Assembly (NCBI RefSeq): GCF_001717955.1
Contig: NZ_CP014168.1
Location: forward strand, 372,001-436,000
Length of the DNA stretch: 64,000 bases
Source of the DNA: Sphingomonas panacis
GTDB lineage: Bacteria > Pseudomonadota > Alphaproteobacteria > Sphingomonadales > Sphingomonadaceae
Reading direction: 5' to 3'
Part shown: in pieces, positions 1 to 9,471 of the stretch
Layout: each line of letters starts with the position of its first letter
How positions within the stretch are numbered: the first letter of the stretch is position 1
Notes under the pieces: model-generated
The model's database searches: none
What the model saw: only the letters and a program-made list of their open reading frames with translations
What the model was told of the DNA's origin: nothing
Made by a program: the position numbers and the translations under genes

Positions 1-1495
1 CGACGGCTATGTGAAGCTGCTGCGCAACCGTGTCGCCACGCGCTGGTCGCAGGCGGTGGATGCTGTGGTGGGGCCGGGCGGCAACATCGTGTGCCGCTCC
101 ACACTTACCAATCCCACCAACGGCTGCGCGCCGGTCAATTTCTTCGGCATCAACCAGCCCTCGGCTGCGGCCATCGCCTATACGATGCCCGACGCATGGC
201 AGTCGCGCCGGTTCGAGCAGCACGACGCGGCGCTCAACGTCCGGGGCAGCCTGTTCGATACATGGGCAGGGCCGGTCGCGCTGGCGGTGGGCGGTGAGTT
301 CCGCCGCTTCACCTATCGCGGCGATGCCGATCCAATCTCCCAATCGATCGGCTTTATTCAGAACTATGCCGTCGCGCTGCCGGCCGGCGGGCAGAACGTC
401 GCCGAAGGGTATGTCGAGGCGAATTTGCCGCTGCTCAAGGATTCACCGCTCGGCAAATCGCTCGATGTCGATGGCGCGTTCCGCTACACCAATTACAGCA
501 TCACCGGCTCGGCACCGACGTGGAAGGTCGGCGTGGTCTATCGCCCCGACGCGCAATTCCTGTTCCGCGTTACCCGCTCGGAAGACATCCGCGCGCCCGC
601 GCCCGCCGAACTCAGCCCGTTGTCGTCGCTGAGCGGGCTACCGCTGACCGACCCTACCAACCGCTCGACCTATTTCATGAACGTCATCACCAGCGGCAAC
701 CCCAAACTGAAGCTGGAAAAGGCATCGACCTTCACAGCCGGCGGCGTGTTCCAGCCGCACTTCCTGCCGCGCTTCTCGCTGTCGCTCGACTATTACAACA
801 TCAAGATTCGCCAAGCGATCGACATCCTCGCCGCGCAGGCGACAATCAACCTCTGCGCAAGCGGCAACACGTCGCTTTGCCAGTTCGTCACGCGGGATGG
901 ACCGACCGGCCTCATCACGGCCGTGACCTCATCCTATCAGAACCTCAGCACGCTCAACGCAGCCGGATACGAATTGTCCGCCGACTACCGGATCGACGTG
1001 GGCAAAGGCCGAGTCAATCTAAGCCTCAACGCCAATTACGTCGATCACCTCACGACGATCGATGCGGCGGGCACCAAACAGGAATTCTCGAACTGGACCG
1101 GCAATCCCGGCTCGATCCAGAACCTGCTCGGCGTACCGCGCTGGCGCGCCAACACCGTGCTGTCCTACTCGCAGGACACGTTCGGCGTGACGGCGGAAGG
1201 GCGTTACATTCCGCGCGGGCTGCTCGATCCGACCAAGATCGGCCCCGGCCAGACTGGCTACCGCCCCGCGCTGTCGAACAGCATCAGCGACAATTTCATC
1301 GCCGCACGCTTTTACCTGGACTTCTCTGCGCGCTTCAACATCGCAGGGCCGGCCAAGTCGAAGATGCAGGTCTATTTCGTGGTCAACAACGTCATTGATT
1401 CCGACCCGCCCTCGACGCTCCGGCTGTTCGGCAATCCGCTGCTGTTCGATCCGATCGGACGCGCATTCAAGGTCGGCGTGCGGGCGAACTTCTGA
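1..1495 (+). CDS. TonB-dependent receptor, C-terminal part (5' end outside window)
   Basis: Outer-membrane beta-barrel receptor for TonB-driven uptake; substrate unknown. The frame is open from base 2, so the plug domain and signal peptide lie upstream of the window. The visible ~497 residues alternate aromatic and polar residues in barrel-strand fashion (for example LDYYNIKIRQA and AGYELSADYRID) and end in the C-terminal beta signal VGVRANF, with a terminal Phe as expected for BAM-dependent outer-membrane proteins. Two Cys (NLCASG and SLCQF) lie in what looks like an extracellular loop and could pair. A cupin gene follows 100 nt downstream on the same strand. It is visibly less similar to the other two receptors of the window than those two are to each other. 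Confidence 0.93.
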   Translation, partial: DGYVKLLRNRVATRWSQAVDAVVGPGGNIVCRSTLTNPTNGCAPVNFFGINQPSAAAIAYTMPDAWQSRRFEQHDAALNVRGSLFDTWAGPVALAVGGEFRRFTYRGDADPISQSIGFIQNYAVALPAGGQNVAEGYVEANLPLLKDSPLGKSLDVDGAFRYTNYSITGSAPTWKVGVVYRPDAQFLFRVTRSEDIRAPAPAELSPLSSLSGLPLTDPTNRSTYFMNVITSGNPKLKLEKASTFTAGGVFQPHFLPRFSLSLDYYNIKIRQAIDILAAQATINLCASGNTSLCQFVTRDGPTGLITAVTSSYQNLSTLNAAGYELSADYRIDVGKGRVNLSLNANYVDHLTTIDAAGTKQEFSNWTGNPGSIQNLLGVPRWRANTVLSYSQDTFGVTAEGRYIPRGLLDPTKIGPGQTGYRPALSNSISDNFIAARFYLDFSARFNIAGPAKSKMQVYFVVNNVIDSDPPSTLRLFGNPLLFDPIGRAFKVGVRANF

Positions 1496-1595
1496 TCCGC
1501 CGGTCCAACATTTCGGTATCGTGCCCGCACCTAACGATATTGTGATCGCGGCGCGAAAACGGGCAGACCTGCATCAGTCACGAAGGAGTGAGCGC

Positions 1596-2495
1596 GTGTA
1601 CGACAAGACCGATCTCCGTTCCGCTTTGGCCCCTGCGGCCGCAGCGAAGCCGGCCGCAAGCCGCCTGTTCGATGCCGAATACGGCCTGTTCTACAAGGAG
1701 TCGCCCGCGGAGGACGATGCCAACGGGCGAACCTGGTATACGCGCGGGCAGAACTTCATCATCGCCTATAGCGAAGCGAAGCCCGGCGCGGTGTTCGAGC
1801 GCACGGGACAAGTCGACGAGTTCATGCTGCTGATCCCATATGCGGACACGCCGGCTGAGCTTTCCGCGAGCGATCAGCGCGAGACCATGCCGGGCTATGC
1901 GCTGGCGATCATCCCGCCCGGCGACAGCCGGATCGTGCTGCCCGAAGGCGGCACGATCGTGCGCATCTTCACCACGCGGTCGGACGATCTCGTCGCACGG
2001 TGCGCCAATGCGGCGGGCTATGCCGAACAGCACACCAACATCCCGCCGCTGGTCGATTGGCCGGCGCCGGTGGGCGGGTTCCGCATCCGCGTCTATTCGC
2101 TCGACGTGGCGCCACAGCCCGGACGGTTCGGGCGAATCTGGCGCAGCACCAACATGATGGTCAACATCCCGTCGGCACAGACCGGGCCGCGCGATGCGAC
2201 CAAGGTTTCGCCGCACCATCATGACGATTTCGAGCAATGCTCGCTCGCGCTGGAGGGGCAGTGGGCGCACCATATGCGCTGGCCGTGGTCGGTCGATATG
2301 AACGACTGGCGCGACGACGTGCATGCCGAGGTGGACTCGCCTTCGGTGACGGTCATCCCGGCGCAGGTGATCCATACATCGACGTGGCATTCGGCGGGGC
2401 GCAATCAGCTCGTCGATATCTTCTCGCCGCCGCGCGCAGATTTTTCGAAACAGCCCGGCTGGGTGCTCAATGCCGACGAGTATCCCGCGCCCTGA
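1596..2495 (+). CDS. Cupin-fold protein of unknown function
   Basis: About 299 residues. The second half carries cupin motif 1 as HHHDDFEQ followed by LALEG, and a motif-2-like stretch PAQVIHTSTWHSAGRN, so a metal-binding beta-barrel is likely (His cluster plus Glu, then a later His). The N-terminal half (RTWYTRGQNFIIAYSEA) may be a degenerate second cupin domain. I chose GTG at 1596 because AAGGAG at 1583-1588 lies 7 nt upstream; in-frame codons further upstream overlap the receptor gene. It follows the TonB receptor and converges on the MFS gene, with a strong hairpin between. Cupins in catabolic clusters are often isomerases or dioxygenases, but the reaction cannot be assigned. Confidence 0.8.
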   Translation: MYDKTDLRSALAPAAAAKPAASRLFDAEYGLFYKESPAEDDANGRTWYTRGQNFIIAYSEAKPGAVFERTGQVDEFMLLIPYADTPAELSASDQRETMPGYALAIIPPGDSRIVLPEGGTIVRIFTTRSDDLVARCANAAGYAEQHTNIPPLVDWPAPVGGFRIRVYSLDVAPQPGRFGRIWRSTNMMVNIPSAQTGPRDATKVSPHHHDDFEQCSLALEGQWAHHMRWPWSVDMNDWRDDVHAEVDSPSVTVIPAQVIHTSTWHSAGRNQLVDIFSPPRADFSKQPGWVLNADEYPAP

Positions 2496-2604
2496 ACATC
2501 GTTAAGGTTGTCCACGTAGACCACGGTCAAGACAGAGTGGACCGCCACGAACGGAAGAGCGCCACCGAACATAGCAGGCGACGCGCAGTGTAGGACAGAC
2601 ACGA

Positions 2605-2638
2605 AAAACCGGGCGCCGCCGCAGCGGCGCCCGGTTTT
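2605..2638. terminator. Bidirectional rho-independent terminator
   Basis: A perfect 15-bp stem (2605-2619 with 2624-2638) and 4-nt loop CGCA, bordered by A-run and T-run arms (AAAACC and GGTTTT). It sits between the convergent cupin (+) and MFS (-) genes and can serve both strands. Confidence 0.85.
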
Positions 2639-2651
2639 CGTTGTCCCGCCC

Positions 2652-4031
2652 TTACAGGTCGTCGAGGCTCTTGCGGGCGGTCTCGCGGGTCGCCGTGAGC
2701 CAGAGCGTGAAGGCGGCGAGCGCGCAGCAGCCGAACACCGCGAACACGATCGAGACCGATCCGCCGCTGCCGAGGATGCCGCCGACCGCGAGCGGAGTCA
2801 GCATCGAAGCGCCGCGCGCGGTCGAACTGGCGGCGCCGAGGCCGAGCGCGCGTAGGCGCGTCGGGTAGTTTTCCGCAGTATACGGCCAAACCACCACCGA
2901 GCCGATCGAGATCGCGACCTGGCCGGTGATGACCATCCCGACGAGCAGCAGCCGCGCGTCGGGCGGGTAGATCGCGAGGCCGAGAAGCGCGATCGACGCC
3001 ACCAGGGTGCCGCCAAGTGCGAGCGGGCGGCGGCCGACATGATCGATCACCACCGCGATCGTCGGGGCCACGAACAGGAACAGGGTGCTCGCGGTCGCCG
3101 AATAGCGCAGCGCCTCGGCGACGGGGATATGGAACACCGTCACGTAGATCGACGGCACCCAGGTCGTCAGCCCGAAATTGGCGAAGGCGGTGAAGAACCA
3201 CAGCCCGATGATGATAAGCGTGCGATTGCGATATTCGCCGCCGAACAGCGACGTCATCCGGGTCGGCGCGACCTTGAGCGGCGGCAGGATCGCGGCTTTC
3301 TCCCCTGCGGCCGCGACCGTAACGGGCGCGCCGCCGAGCTTGACCAGCGCACGATTGGCATCGGCGATGCGGCCGATCCGCGCGAGCCAGCGGGGCGATT
3401 CCGGGAGCAGCAGCACCACCAACGGGAGCAGCACGAGCGGCGTCGCGCCCAGCCCGAACAGCCAGCGCCAACCGAGATGCGGAATGACATAGGTGCTCGA
3501 CAGCGAGGCGGCGGCATAGCCCGACATGCAGATGAACTGGAAGGTCGCGAAGTACCGCCCGCGAATGCGCGTCGGTGCGAGTTCGTTGATATAGGTGATC
3601 GAGACCGGCAGCGCGCCGCCGATCATGATGCCCTGGAGGAAGCGCAGCACGAACAAGGTGTGGTAATCGGGGCTGAGCGCACACCCGATCGCCAGCAGGC
3701 ACATGATCGCCATCGAGACGAGGAACACCGGCATTCGGCCGAAGCGCTCGGCGAGGATGCCGAGCAGGATCGCGCCGACGAACTGGCCGGCATAGCCCGC
3801 CGACATCAGCGATCCCATCGCCACTGGTGTGAGATGCCACTCTGCGACCAGCGAAGGCATGACATAGGCGATCGCCACACTGTCCCACGAATCGAACAGC
3901 ATGATGAAGCCGAGCAGCAGCGGCGCGACGAAGCGCGCGCGCACCGTGCGCAGATCATCGAGGACACCGCCGACGGCGGCCTCGACCGCGCTGATCCTGC
4001 CCAGGGCGGGCTCGATTACCATGCCGCTCAT
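2652..4031 (-). CDS. MFS permease, aromatic-acid/sugar-acid symporter type
   Basis: Twelve-helix inner-membrane transporter, 459 residues. Near the N-terminus it has the DSWDSVAIAY stretch in helix 1 that resembles the D(x)2D region of aromatic acid:H+ symporters, motif A GILAERFGRMPVFL between helices 2 and 3, RFLQGIMIGGALP in helix 4, and PESPRWLA after helix 6. The start at 4031 is set by an ATGA overlap with the stop of the amidohydrolase gene, indicating translational coupling. It is the last gene of the CMD protein - amidohydrolase - MFS unit and probably imports the substrate those enzymes act on. Substrate unknown. Confidence 0.88.
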   Translation of the reverse strand: MSGMVIEPALGRISAVEAAVGGVLDDLRTVRARFVAPLLLGFIMLFDSWDSVAIAYVMPSLVAEWHLTPVAMGSLMSAGYAGQFVGAILLGILAERFGRMPVFLVSMAIMCLLAIGCALSPDYHTLFVLRFLQGIMIGGALPVSITYINELAPTRIRGRYFATFQFICMSGYAAASLSSTYVIPHLGWRWLFGLGATPLVLLPLVVLLLPESPRWLARIGRIADANRALVKLGGAPVTVAAAGEKAAILPPLKVAPTRMTSLFGGEYRNRTLIIIGLWFFTAFANFGLTTWVPSIYVTVFHIPVAEALRYSATASTLFLFVAPTIAVVIDHVGRRPLALGGTLVASIALLGLAIYPPDARLLLVGMVITGQVAISIGSVVVWPYTAENYPTRLRALGLGAASSTARGASMLTPLAVGGILGSGGSVSIVFAVFGCCALAAFTLWLTATRETARKSLDDL

Positions 4032-4939
4032 CGTTTGTAGATCCTTGCCGCCGTGCCGTGGAAAAACTGGTGCCGCTCGTCGGCGCTCAGCGCGGTGGCG
4101 GCATCGCGCGCCATCGCCGCCTTGACGTCGTAGCTCTTCTCGCTCTGGCCGAGATCGGAACCCCACATCAGCCGCTCCGCGCCGAACCGGTCGGCGAGCA
4201 ACCGCACGAACGTGGCGGGTTCGAGGCGCTGGTCGGCCAGTCGATCGAGCACGATTTCGGTGATTTTGAAATGCACCTGCGGCATCGCATCGAACATGGC
4301 GATGGTGGTGTCTATCCCGTAATCGGGCGCGCCCGGCAGCGTCGGATCGAAGCCCGCCGCGACATATTTGCGCATCTCCGGGGTCGAGGCGGTGTGCGCG
4401 GTGCCGACGTGATCGATGATGATGCGAAGCGTCGGCACTTGCTGGGCAATGAATTTCAGCGCGGGCAGCGCCCACGGCAGATGCAACCGGTAGAAGATGA
4501 TCGCGACCGGGATGTCGAGGTCCGCCGCCGTGCGCCAGCAGTCCATCGCGGTCGGCGAGTTCATCCAGCCGGTGCTGTAATCTTCGAACAAGGTCTGCGC
4601 GAAACGGACACCGCGCACGCCGTCTTCCCTGACCATCCTGGTCAGAATCGCGGGAGTCGCCGGGTTCTGGGCGTCGAGGATGACGACCGGTACGAACCGG
4701 TCGGGGAAGCGCTTGCCCGAATCGATGATGTAGCTGTTGTCATAGCCATAGACATGGCCGCGCTGGACGATGCACGCCTGCGCGACGCCCAGCGCGTCCA
4801 TCTGGCCGATCAGCCATTCGGCTGTGGCGGTATAGGTCATCTTGGTGACTGCGGTGGTGCCGCGCATCGGCGACGGCGGATAGGCGACGGGATCGTCGGC
4901 GATCAGATGGGCGTGGGTATCGAAAAGTGCGTCTTGCAT
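4028..4939 (-). CDS. Amidohydrolase-2 family metal hydrolase (AH1)
   Basis: TIM-barrel amidohydrolase of the PF04909 type that includes 2-pyrone-4,6-dicarboxylate lactonase, 4-oxalomesaconate hydratase and ACMSD. About 303 residues. The metal-site motif DTHAHL is at the N-terminus, a His is in IIIDHVG, and the catalytic Asp is in LMWGSDLGQ. I chose ATG 4939 (MQDALFDTHAHL); a GTG at 4978 overlaps the CMD stop as GTGA and would add 13 residues, and GGAGG lies 15 nt before the ATG, so the start is uncertain. It sits between a CMD-family gene and an MFS permease and is a clear paralogue of the amidohydrolase near 49.3-50.2 kb (both carry DNSYI and WGSD blocks). Reaction unassigned: hydrolysis, hydration or decarboxylation are all possible in this family. 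Confidence 0.87.
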   Translation of the reverse strand: MQDALFDTHAHLIADDPVAYPPSPMRGTTAVTKMTYTATAEWLIGQMDALGVAQACIVQRGHVYGYDNSYIIDSGKRFPDRFVPVVILDAQNPATPAILTRMVREDGVRGVRFAQTLFEDYSTGWMNSPTAMDCWRTAADLDIPVAIIFYRLHLPWALPALKFIAQQVPTLRIIIDHVGTAHTASTPEMRKYVAAGFDPTLPGAPDYGIDTTIAMFDAMPQVHFKITEIVLDRLADQRLEPATFVRLLADRFGAERLMWGSDLGQSEKSYDVKAAMARDAATALSADERHQFFHGTAARIYKR

Positions 4940-4974
4940 CTCGGGTCTAGCTCGCCTCCCTCGGTTGTATGTCG

Positions 4975-5520
4975 TCACCAGCCCGCGACCGGCTGGTCCT
5001 CGATTGCTACGCCACCGACGGCGGCAAGCCGTGCGGTGAGCATGTAGCTGCCGATCACCACGACGATGTCGAACAGAAACCGGTCGTCATAGTGCGACCG
5101 CATCGCCGCGAGCGTCGCGTCGTCCGGCGAGACATCGCGCACGACGGCGCTGACGAACGCGATCAACGCGCGTTCGGCGGGCAAGAGCGCGGCGTGGTCT
5201 TCGCCCTCGATCGCCGCCATCTCGGCCTCGCCGACGCCGAGATGGCGGGCGATCGAGCGATGATGGAACAGCTCGTATTCGGAATTCTGCAAATGCGCGA
5301 CGCGCAGGATCACCATCTCGCGCAGCCGGGAATCGAGATCGGCGTCAATCGTCGCCCGACCGAGCGCAGCCTGCGCGCCCCACAATCCGTCACTGGCGTG
5401 CAGAGCCATGCGCGACACGTTGAGCAAGACGTTTCGCGACGGATCGAAGATACGATCATGTTTGGCCGGCGAAAGATCATCGATCGACGGATAGGGAATG
5501 CGGCTCGACGAGGTCGGCAT
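4975..5520 (-). CDS. Carboxymuconolactone decarboxylase (AhpD-like) family protein (CMD1)
   Basis: All-helical CMD-fold protein, about 181 residues. It carries NSEYELFHH, the family equivalent of the AEYEWxHH motif, but no CXXC, so it is not an AhpD-type peroxidase reductant. The start MPTSSSRIPYP at 5520 is chosen by alignment with its paralogue at 25924-26463, which begins MTRIPYP; upstream in-frame codons are less likely. It heads the unit that continues into amidohydrolase AH1 and the MFS permease. Related proteins are found in many sphingomonad catabolic clusters, usually next to amidohydrolases; the reaction is not established. Confidence 0.82.
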   Translation of the reverse strand: MPTSSSRIPYPSIDDLSPAKHDRIFDPSRNVLLNVSRMALHASDGLWGAQAALGRATIDADLDSRLREMVILRVAHLQNSEYELFHHRSIARHLGVGEAEMAAIEGEDHAALLPAERALIAFVSAVVRDVSPDDATLAAMRSHYDDRFLFDIVVVIGSYMLTARLAAVGGVAIEDQPVAGW

Positions 5521-5778
5521 GGGATACGGCCCACCGGACGCTTCCACCTGAGCTTTCAATTTCCTATGGATATCTGACAAAATCCGACCCTCCCCGCGTA
5601 TATACTGACGCCTTGCCGACGACCTTTTGGTATGTCGCATCGAAACCCAGTATATCGATTGGTTTCGTCACGTCTCTTTTCTTGCCACGTCCCGAGCCGT
5701 GGATTTACGAGACGGTTTAGGAGTCGCGAGGAACGAGTTCCAAGACCGGAAACGCGGCCACCATAAGGAGAGAACATA
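5521..5778. promoter_or_regulatory. Divergent promoter region with inverted TATACTG repeats
   Basis: 258 nt between the minus-strand CMD1 operon and the plus-strand SDR. It contains TATACTG at 5601-5607 and its inverted copy CAGTATA at 5648-5654, about 40 bp apart. The gene-strand version GTCAGTATAT of the first copy recurs at 50329-50338, upstream of the paralogous amidohydrolase, at a similar distance from the start. This could be a shared operator or a promoter element; no regulator is assigned. Confidence 0.4.
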
Positions 5779-6552
5779 GTGACCGACGCAAGCTTTTCGC
5801 TGACTGGCCGCAAGGCGCTCGTGATCGGCGCGGATTCCGGAATCGGTCTGGCCTGCGCACGCGCGCTCGCGATAGCGGGGGCCGATCTCGTCATCGCCGG
5901 GCTGGATGCGGCCAAAGGCGACTCGCTCGCGCGCGAGATCGCGGCGGCGAGTGGGACGGAGGTCAGCTATGTCCCGATCGACGTCACCGTGGAGGACCAG
6001 GTCGCCGCCGGGGTCGAGACGGCGGTGGGGCGGCTCGGCGGGCTCGATATCGCGATGAACAATGCCGGCATCCCCGGCCCGGCCGGCCCTTTGCAAGATC
6101 TCGACGCGAAGGATTTCGACACATTGTTCGCGATCAACGTGCGCGGTGCGTGGCTGGGCATGAAGTATCAGGTGCCGCATATGCTGAAGGGCGGCAGCGG
6201 CTCGATCATCAATCTCGCCTCGACTGCGGCACTGACCGGACTTGGCTTCGTCTCGCTTTATGCGGCCAGCAAGCATGCCGTCGCCGGGCTGACGCGTTCC
6301 GCCGCGCTCGAACTCGGTCCGCAGAACATCCGCGTCAACGCGATCGCGCCAGGGCCAGTCGATACGGGCCTGCTCCACACGATGCGCGCCGGTCGGCAGA
6401 CCATCGTGCAATCCTCGCCAGCCAAGGTGCCGATGGACCGGATCGCGCAGCCCGAGGAGATGGGCGGCGCTGTGGTGTGGCTCGCCTCGAACGCCTCGTC
6501 CTATGTGACGGGGGCGATCATCTCGATCGACGGCGGCGTGGTCGCGCAATAG
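5779..6552 (+). CDS. SDR-family NAD(P)-dependent oxidoreductase
   Basis: Classical short-chain dehydrogenase, 257 residues. The coenzyme motif is GADSGIG (near residue 17; the usual TG is replaced by GA), followed by NNAG at about 94, and the catalytic triad Ser148, Tyr161, Lys165 in YAASK. The C-terminal GAIISIDGG is the usual family end. GTG at 5779 is preceded by AAGGAG with suitable spacing. It stands alone on the plus strand and converges with the aldehyde dehydrogenase gene 16 nt away. It would oxidise or reduce an alcohol/ketone intermediate; substrate unknown. Confidence 0.9.
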   Translation: MTDASFSLTGRKALVIGADSGIGLACARALAIAGADLVIAGLDAAKGDSLAREIAAASGTEVSYVPIDVTVEDQVAAGVETAVGRLGGLDIAMNNAGIPGPAGPLQDLDAKDFDTLFAINVRGAWLGMKYQVPHMLKGGSGSIINLASTAALTGLGFVSLYAASKHAVAGLTRSAALELGPQNIRVNAIAPGPVDTGLLHTMRAGRQTIVQSSPAKVPMDRIAQPEEMGGAVVWLASNASSYVTGAIISIDGGVVAQ

Positions 6553-6568
6553 CGCGCCACCGCCCCGC

Positions 6569-8053
6569 TCAATCCGCGAAGGGATCGGGCGGGGTCTCGC
6601 TGGACAGGTCGATCACGACCGTCTTGGTCTCGACGAATTCGCGCATCGCATCGAAGCCGTTCTCGCGACCGATGCCGCTGAGCTTGTAGCCGCCATAGGG
6701 CAGCATGAAATGGACCGGGCGGAAGGTGTTTACCGACACCAGCCCGGTCTCGATCCGCGCCGAGACGCGGTGCGCGCGCGTGACGTCCGAGGTCCATAGT
6801 CCGCCGACCAGCCCGTAATCGCTGTCGTTGGCGAGCGCGACCGCCTCGTCCTCGTTCTCGAACGGCATCACCGCGACGACAGGACCGAACACTTCCTCCT
6901 GCGCGAGCTGCGAGCGGTTATCGACGTCGGCGAACACCGTCGGAGAGACGAAATAGCCGCGCTCCAGCCCGTCCGGGCGCGCGCCGCCGGTCAGCAGCCG
7001 CGCCCCGCTCTCCCGGCCAAGCGCGATATAGCGTTCGGTCTTGTCACGCTGCTCGGCCGACGTGTGCGGGCCGATGTGTGTCTTGGGATCGAGCGCGCCG
7101 CCGACGCGGATGCGCGCGGCGCGCTCGGCCAGCATCCCGGCGAAACGATCGTACACCGGTCGCTCGACGAACATGCGAGACGCGGCCGAGCACGACTGGC
7201 CAGTCGAGCGGAACGCACTGTGAACCGCCACCGACAGCGCCTTGTCGAGATCGGCATCGGCGAAGACGATATACGGCGACTTGCCGCCGCATTCGAACGA
7301 GCAGCGCTTCAGGTTGACGCTCGCCGCCTGCATGATGCGCTGTGCCGTCGCGTGCGAGCCGGTGAAGGAGACCTTGTCGACGCCGCGATGCCCGGCGAGC
7401 GCCGCGCCGACGCTGCCGTCGCCGGGCAGCGCGGCGACGACGCCCGCCGGAAAGCCCGCTTCGTGCGCGAGCGCGGCGAGCGCGACCATGCTCGCCGGGG
7501 TCTGTTCGGCGGGCTTGAGGATGACCGCGTTGCCGGTGGCGAGCGCGGGGCCGAGCTTCCAGCTCGCGAGCGAAATCGGCGAGTTCCACGGCAAGATCGC
7601 CGCGACCACGCCGACCGGTTCGTTGCGCGTATACGCGAGCGCGTCTGGGCGGTAGGGAATTTGCAGGCCGTTGAACTTGTCGGCCGCGCCCGCGAAGAAG
7701 GTCAGCCAATCGGCGGCACGCTGAACCTCGCCGAGCGTGTCGCGCAGCGGCTTGCCATTGTCGCGGCTCTCGATCTCGGCGAGCGCGGCGGCGTCGCGGC
7801 GGACGAGATCCGCGAAGCGCGCGAGCAATGCGCCGCGCGCGGTCGGTGTAGTCTTGCCCCATGCGCCACGCAGCGCCGCGCGCGCCGCCGCGACGGCGGC
7901 ATCGACGTCGTGGTCGTCCGCGGTCGCGACTTCGATCCAAACCTCCTCGGTCGAGGGGTCGATGCTGCGGATCGCGTGCTGCGAATGCGGCGCGACCCAT
8001 TCGCCGCCGATCAGCAGCCGATCGTAGCGCGGCGTTGCGCCCAGCGTGCTCAC
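6569..8053 (-). CDS. Aldehyde dehydrogenase (NAD(P)+), ALDH1
   Basis: ALDH-superfamily enzyme, 494 residues, full length. It has the substrate/cofactor block PWNSPISLASWKLGPALATGN, FTGSHATA, the general-base Glu in ECGGKSP and the nucleophile Cys in GQSCSAASR. GTG at 8053 overlaps the stop of the upstream MmgE/PrpD gene as GTGA. It is the last gene of the flavoprotein - PrpD - PrpD - ALDH operon and probably oxidises an aldehyde produced in that pathway to an acid. Confidence 0.93.
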   Translation of the reverse strand: MSTLGATPRYDRLLIGGEWVAPHSQHAIRSIDPSTEEVWIEVATADDHDVDAAVAAARAALRGAWGKTTPTARGALLARFADLVRRDAAALAEIESRDNGKPLRDTLGEVQRAADWLTFFAGAADKFNGLQIPYRPDALAYTRNEPVGVVAAILPWNSPISLASWKLGPALATGNAVILKPAEQTPASMVALAALAHEAGFPAGVVAALPGDGSVGAALAGHRGVDKVSFTGSHATAQRIMQAASVNLKRCSFECGGKSPYIVFADADLDKALSVAVHSAFRSTGQSCSAASRMFVERPVYDRFAGMLAERAARIRVGGALDPKTHIGPHTSAEQRDKTERYIALGRESGARLLTGGARPDGLERGYFVSPTVFADVDNRSQLAQEEVFGPVVAVMPFENEDEAVALANDSDYGLVGGLWTSDVTRAHRVSARIETGLVSVNTFRPVHFMLPYGGYKLSGIGRENGFDAMREFVETKTVVIDLSSETPPDPFAD

Positions 8054-9468
8054 GACGCGCTCAGCATCCGCGGTGTGCCCGAAGCGACACGCGCGACCAA
8101 AGCCGCGACCGGCTGATCCTCGGCCTCGGCGCCCATCGCCGCGCCGGCTTCGCGGGCTCCCTCACCGAAATACCAGCGCGTGTTGCGCTCGAACTTGTCG
8201 AGCACATCGTCTCGCGACAACGCCGCTTCGGGCGAGCCGGGGTGATAGGGCACGTGCTTGAAATAGCTGCGGCCCGCCGCCTCGACGGTGAGCCGCGCCG
8301 GGCAATGCTGCGGATAATCGGAGAGCGGATCGACCGCCGCCTCGACGCGCTGCGCGAGCCGCAATATTTTCGGGTCGTTGAGCCGCTCGGGCAGGAAGGT
8401 CTCCAGCCCGACGTCGCCATCGACCAGCGCCGCCGCAACCCCGAAGAACAGGCTGAAGCGCGCCTCGTGAGGGGTGCTGGGCGCTTTCTTGCGATCGCGC
8501 GGCTGAGTGACGAGCGTCAGGCCGGGCTCGGCGAGTTCGCACGAAATCGCGGTGATCTGATCGATGCTGACGCCGTCGCGCGCGAAATCAGCGAGCACCT
8601 GTTTGGCCGCCTCGATGAAGGCGTGGAGGAGCTGGCAGCACGGATAGGGCTTGTACGCGGTCTCCGGGATGTACCAGCGGCTGCCGAGCGAATCGCCCGC
8701 CTTGGCGAAATCGAGCGTACCCGTGATCGGCGTCAGATGCGTCTCGAAGAAGCCGAACTTGCCCTCGAACACCGTGTCGGGGCCGGTGATGCCCGCCACC
8801 GCGATGTCGGTGGCGAGGATGCCGGCATGTGCGCCCCAGCCGCCGTGAAGGATCTTGGCGGTCGATCCGGTACGGGTCGATTCCTGGATGCCGCTCGCGA
8901 AGGTGCCGCAGATGCCGAGCGCGTCGGCGATCTGCGCGGGGGTCGCGCCCGCCAGCCGGCCGATCGCGACCGCGACACCGAACGACCCGATCAGCGACGA
9001 GGTGTGATAGCCGCGTTCGAGGAAGCGGTCGCCGGCGACGAAACCGAGGCGGATCATCACCTCATAGCCGACCACGGTGGCGTCGATCACGTCGGCGAGC
9101 GTGGCGCCGTGCGCCTCGCCGAACGCGAGTACCGCCGGCACCACGGTCGAGCCCGGCCGCGCCAGTGACGAACCGTGCTTGTCGTCCATCTCCAGCGCCT
9201 GCGCGAGCGATCCGTTGAGCAGCGCCGCCAGTTCGGGCCGCGCCTTGGCGTTCAAGCCGAACAATGTCGCCCCCTCGCCGCCGCGCCAGACCTTGGCGAG
9301 CTTCTGCGCGGCGGCACCGCTTTCCTCCTTCGGGTTGGCGCCGGCGACGCAGACGCCGACCGAGTCGACGATGTGCCACAGCGCGGCCTCACGCACGGCG
9401 GCAGGGATCGCCTCGCGCTTGAGGTCGATCGCGTAGGTCGCGAAGGCTTGGGACAGCGTTGCGGTCAT
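8050..9468 (-). CDS. MmgE/PrpD family protein (PrpD-A)
   Basis: Member of the 2-methylcitrate dehydratase / cis-aconitate decarboxylase family, 472 residues. The family signature region LNGSLAQALEMDDKHGSSLARPGSTVVPA holds the conserved EMDD and its flanking residues, followed later by LHGGWGAHAG (the FHPG/LHGGWAAQ equivalent). ATG 9468 follows the stop of the second PrpD gene by 3 nt. Family members dehydrate or decarboxylate tricarboxylic or hydroxy acids without metals. Two adjacent non-identical copies suggest two steps on related acids or a hetero-oligomer. Confidence 0.9.
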   Translation of the reverse strand: MTATLSQAFATYAIDLKREAIPAAVREAALWHIVDSVGVCVAGANPKEESGAAAQKLAKVWRGGEGATLFGLNAKARPELAALLNGSLAQALEMDDKHGSSLARPGSTVVPAVLAFGEAHGATLADVIDATVVGYEVMIRLGFVAGDRFLERGYHTSSLIGSFGVAVAIGRLAGATPAQIADALGICGTFASGIQESTRTGSTAKILHGGWGAHAGILATDIAVAGITGPDTVFEGKFGFFETHLTPITGTLDFAKAGDSLGSRWYIPETAYKPYPCCQLLHAFIEAAKQVLADFARDGVSIDQITAISCELAEPGLTLVTQPRDRKKAPSTPHEARFSLFFGVAAALVDGDVGLETFLPERLNDPKILRLAQRVEAAVDPLSDYPQHCPARLTVEAAGRSYFKHVPYHPGSPEAALSRDDVLDKFERNTRWYFGEGAREAGAAMGAEAEDQPVAALVARVASGTPRMLSAS

Positions 9469-9471
9469 GGC

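Noticed and set aside
4028..4939. Assignment of AH1 as 2-pyrone-4,6-dicarboxylate lactonase LigI
   Set aside because: Only the general amidohydrolase-2 motifs match; the sequence between motifs differs and no other protocatechuate 4,5-cleavage genes are present.
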